Source: an uncultured Bacillus sp. (GTDB lineage: Bacteria > Bacillota > Bacilli > Bacillales > DSM-1321). From it: DNA of 6,263 nt. Position 1 is the stretch's first letter. The number at the start of each line of letters is the position of its first letter. The stretch spans positions 1 to 6,263 of the forward strand of contig CAKQBC010000147.1 of the NCBI GenBank assembly GCA_934215995.1, written 5' to 3'. Below, piece after piece: positions 5,142-6,263 of this stretch. Position numbers and translations under genes: made by a program. The notes beneath the pieces were generated by a model. It had not been told where the DNA came from. It saw only the letters and a list, made by a program, of their open reading frames with translations, and searched no databases.

Positions 5142-6263
5142 TTAAAGTCCCTTGCCGCTGTATACGAGCGGAAGGTCAATATGGCTCTGCTGTGTATTAA
5201 TGTTGATGGTCGTGCCGGCTTTTGGCCGAATTGTATAATCGTAGTCACTTGATAAAATGACGAGGCCTATCCGGTCTCCTTTTTGAAAAACAAAATCGTC
5301 GGGCTGCATGTCCCAGGTGAATTTATAATCCTTGCCGACTTTCAAGGCGCTGCTTTTTGATGGCCCTTTTAGGTTTTGGGGATCCATCCACCCTCTTGTG
5401 ATGATTTCCGTTTTATCCTCTCCGTACCTGACCAGCAATGCAGTCAGGTTGGCAGCCGGTTTATCCAATTTCGCCGTTATGCTGACTTCAGGTGTTCCGC
5501 TGAGCCGAACATTTTTCGTGAGCGGCTTTGTTTGGTAGACGAGCCGATGCGGAGATTCCTCAACCGCCAACGTCTCTGCCCTGATCAATGCATTATCCGT
5601 GAAACTTTGCCTGCTTTTATGCTTTTTACTGCCAGGCAGCAAACTAAGCTCATTATTGCTTTCTTTCTTCACATCGAGGTAAAGCCTTGTGTTCTTGTTT
5701 GCGGCTGGCCATTTCCCCTCTGTTGTCCAAGTCTTATCCTCCCGTTGAATATCGACTTTCGGTTGTTCCATAACATCATTGTCAATTTCATAGAGCCAAT
5801 GATCGAACCATTTATTTAACGTAACGAGCCACTCATCTCTTCTGAAATTATAAGGATTTGAATGGCCCCCCTGATGGAGCCAAAGTTTCGTTGGTACATT
5901 GTTCTTCTCCAAAGCTGACCACCAGTCGGCAAATTGCTTTGTTTTCACATTCCAATCGTTCAAGCCATGAATTACAAACACGCTCGCTTTTACCTTCTTC
6001 GCATCTTTCGTGTAATCACGCTCTGCCCAGAATGTATTGTAATCGCCTGTCTCTCTATCCATTCCTTCAGTCAGCCCATTTATGACATGTTCACATGCAG
6101 CGGGGTTTTCCCGCGTTAAGATCGCTTCGGCCATATTATCGGCATCTTCCCCTTGATATCCTCCAGGTGCGGTGACAAGTCCGTTTGCACGGTAATAATC
6201 ATACCAACTGCTGATGGCTGCGATCGGAACGATGGTTTTTAGTCCTTCGACCTGTGTTGTAGC
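5142..6263 (-). CDS. Xaa-Pro dipeptidyl-peptidase, peptidase family S15 (partial, 5' end cut)
   Basis: Serine peptidase of the S15/CocE alpha-beta hydrolase group; the closest resemblance is to Xaa-Pro dipeptidyl-peptidase (PepX), which removes X-Pro dipeptides from peptide N-termini. The frame is open from the right edge, giving 373 residues; the internal Met at 6134 is not the true start, because the 43 codons before it (ATTQVEGL..., AISSWYDYYRANGLV, APGGYQGED) match PepX core sequence. The nucleophilic serine (GxSYxG region) should lie just beyond the edge. Visible triad members: Asp in HGLNDWNV (fragment residue 103, codon 5955-5957) and His in HQGGHSNP (residue 134, codon 5862-5864), 31 residues apart, close to the spacing in lactococcal PepX. 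The C-terminal half (about 170-373) is the S15 beta-sandwich domain (RLSGTPEVSI, GDRIGLVILSSDYDYTIRP). Whether it is secreted cannot be judged without the N-terminus. An intrinsic terminator follows. An esterase of the CocE type is less likely given the PepX-like motifs. Confidence 0.9.
   Translation of the reverse strand, partial: ATTQVEGLKTIVPIAAISSWYDYYRANGLVTAPGGYQGEDADNMAEAILTRENPAACEHVINGLTEGMDRETGDYNTFWAERDYTKDAKKVKASVFVIHGLNDWNVKTKQFADWWSALEKNNVPTKLWLHQGGHSNPYNFRRDEWLVTLNKWFDHWLYEIDNDVMEQPKVDIQREDKTWTTEGKWPAANKNTRLYLDVKKESNNELSLLPGSKKHKSRQSFTDNALIRAETLAVEESPHRLVYQTKPLTKNVRLSGTPEVSITAKLDKPAANLTALLVRYGEDKTEIITRGWMDPQNLKGPSKSSALKVGKDYKFTWDMQPDDFVFQKGDRIGLVILSSDYDYTIRPKAGTTININTQQSHIDLPLVYSGKGL

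Noticed and set aside
4912..5145. Plus-strand open frame of 77 codons
   Set aside because: No ribosome binding site and it runs through the intrinsic terminator of the convergent peptidase gene into its stop codon.

Overview
The window looks like a piece of a Bacillaceae-type (low-to-moderate GC Gram-positive) chromosome. The grounds are strong GGAGG-type ribosome binding sites, a near-consensus vegetative (sigma-A-like) promoter, an AT-rich intergenic region, and proteins that read like Bacillus versions of their families. The species cannot be fixed from the sequence alone.

Left part (1-3797, minus strand): three genes in a row, preT, preA and hydA, transcribed leftwards with gaps of 54 and 30 bp and a ribosome binding site before each. 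They form the first part of a reductive pyrimidine (uracil/thymine) degradation operon. PreT (FAD, NAD(P)H and Fe-S flavoprotein) should pass electrons to PreA (FMN and ferredoxin-domain subunit), which reduces uracil to dihydrouracil. HydA then opens the ring to N-carbamoyl-beta-alanine. hydA runs off the left edge after 352 codons, so the last step (beta-ureidopropionase) and any transporter, if present, lie outside.

Middle (3798-4690): about 890 bp with no convincing gene. It holds the probable preT promoter (TTTACA, 17 bp, TATAAT on the minus strand, 3999-4027). The implied leader of about 195 nt contains a nested inverted repeat at 3843-3882 that could be an operator or an RNA structure. 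Further right are an AT-rich inverted repeat and a less AT-rich patch (about 4401-4643) that may be gene debris.

Right part: a 61-residue PspC-domain membrane protein (4695-4880, plus strand); a 213 bp gap without a gene; then, on the minus strand, the C-terminal 373 residues of a peptidase family S15 enzyme (Xaa-Pro dipeptidyl-peptidase type), with a clear intrinsic terminator (5094-5135) just after its stop. Its 5' half, including the catalytic serine, is beyond the right edge.

I found no mobile element, tRNA, rRNA or CRISPR array, and no clearly new system. The points most worth checking are the putative control region of the pyrimidine operon, a Ser in PreA where mammalian dihydropyrimidine dehydrogenase has its catalytic Cys, and the unexplained patch at 4401-4643.
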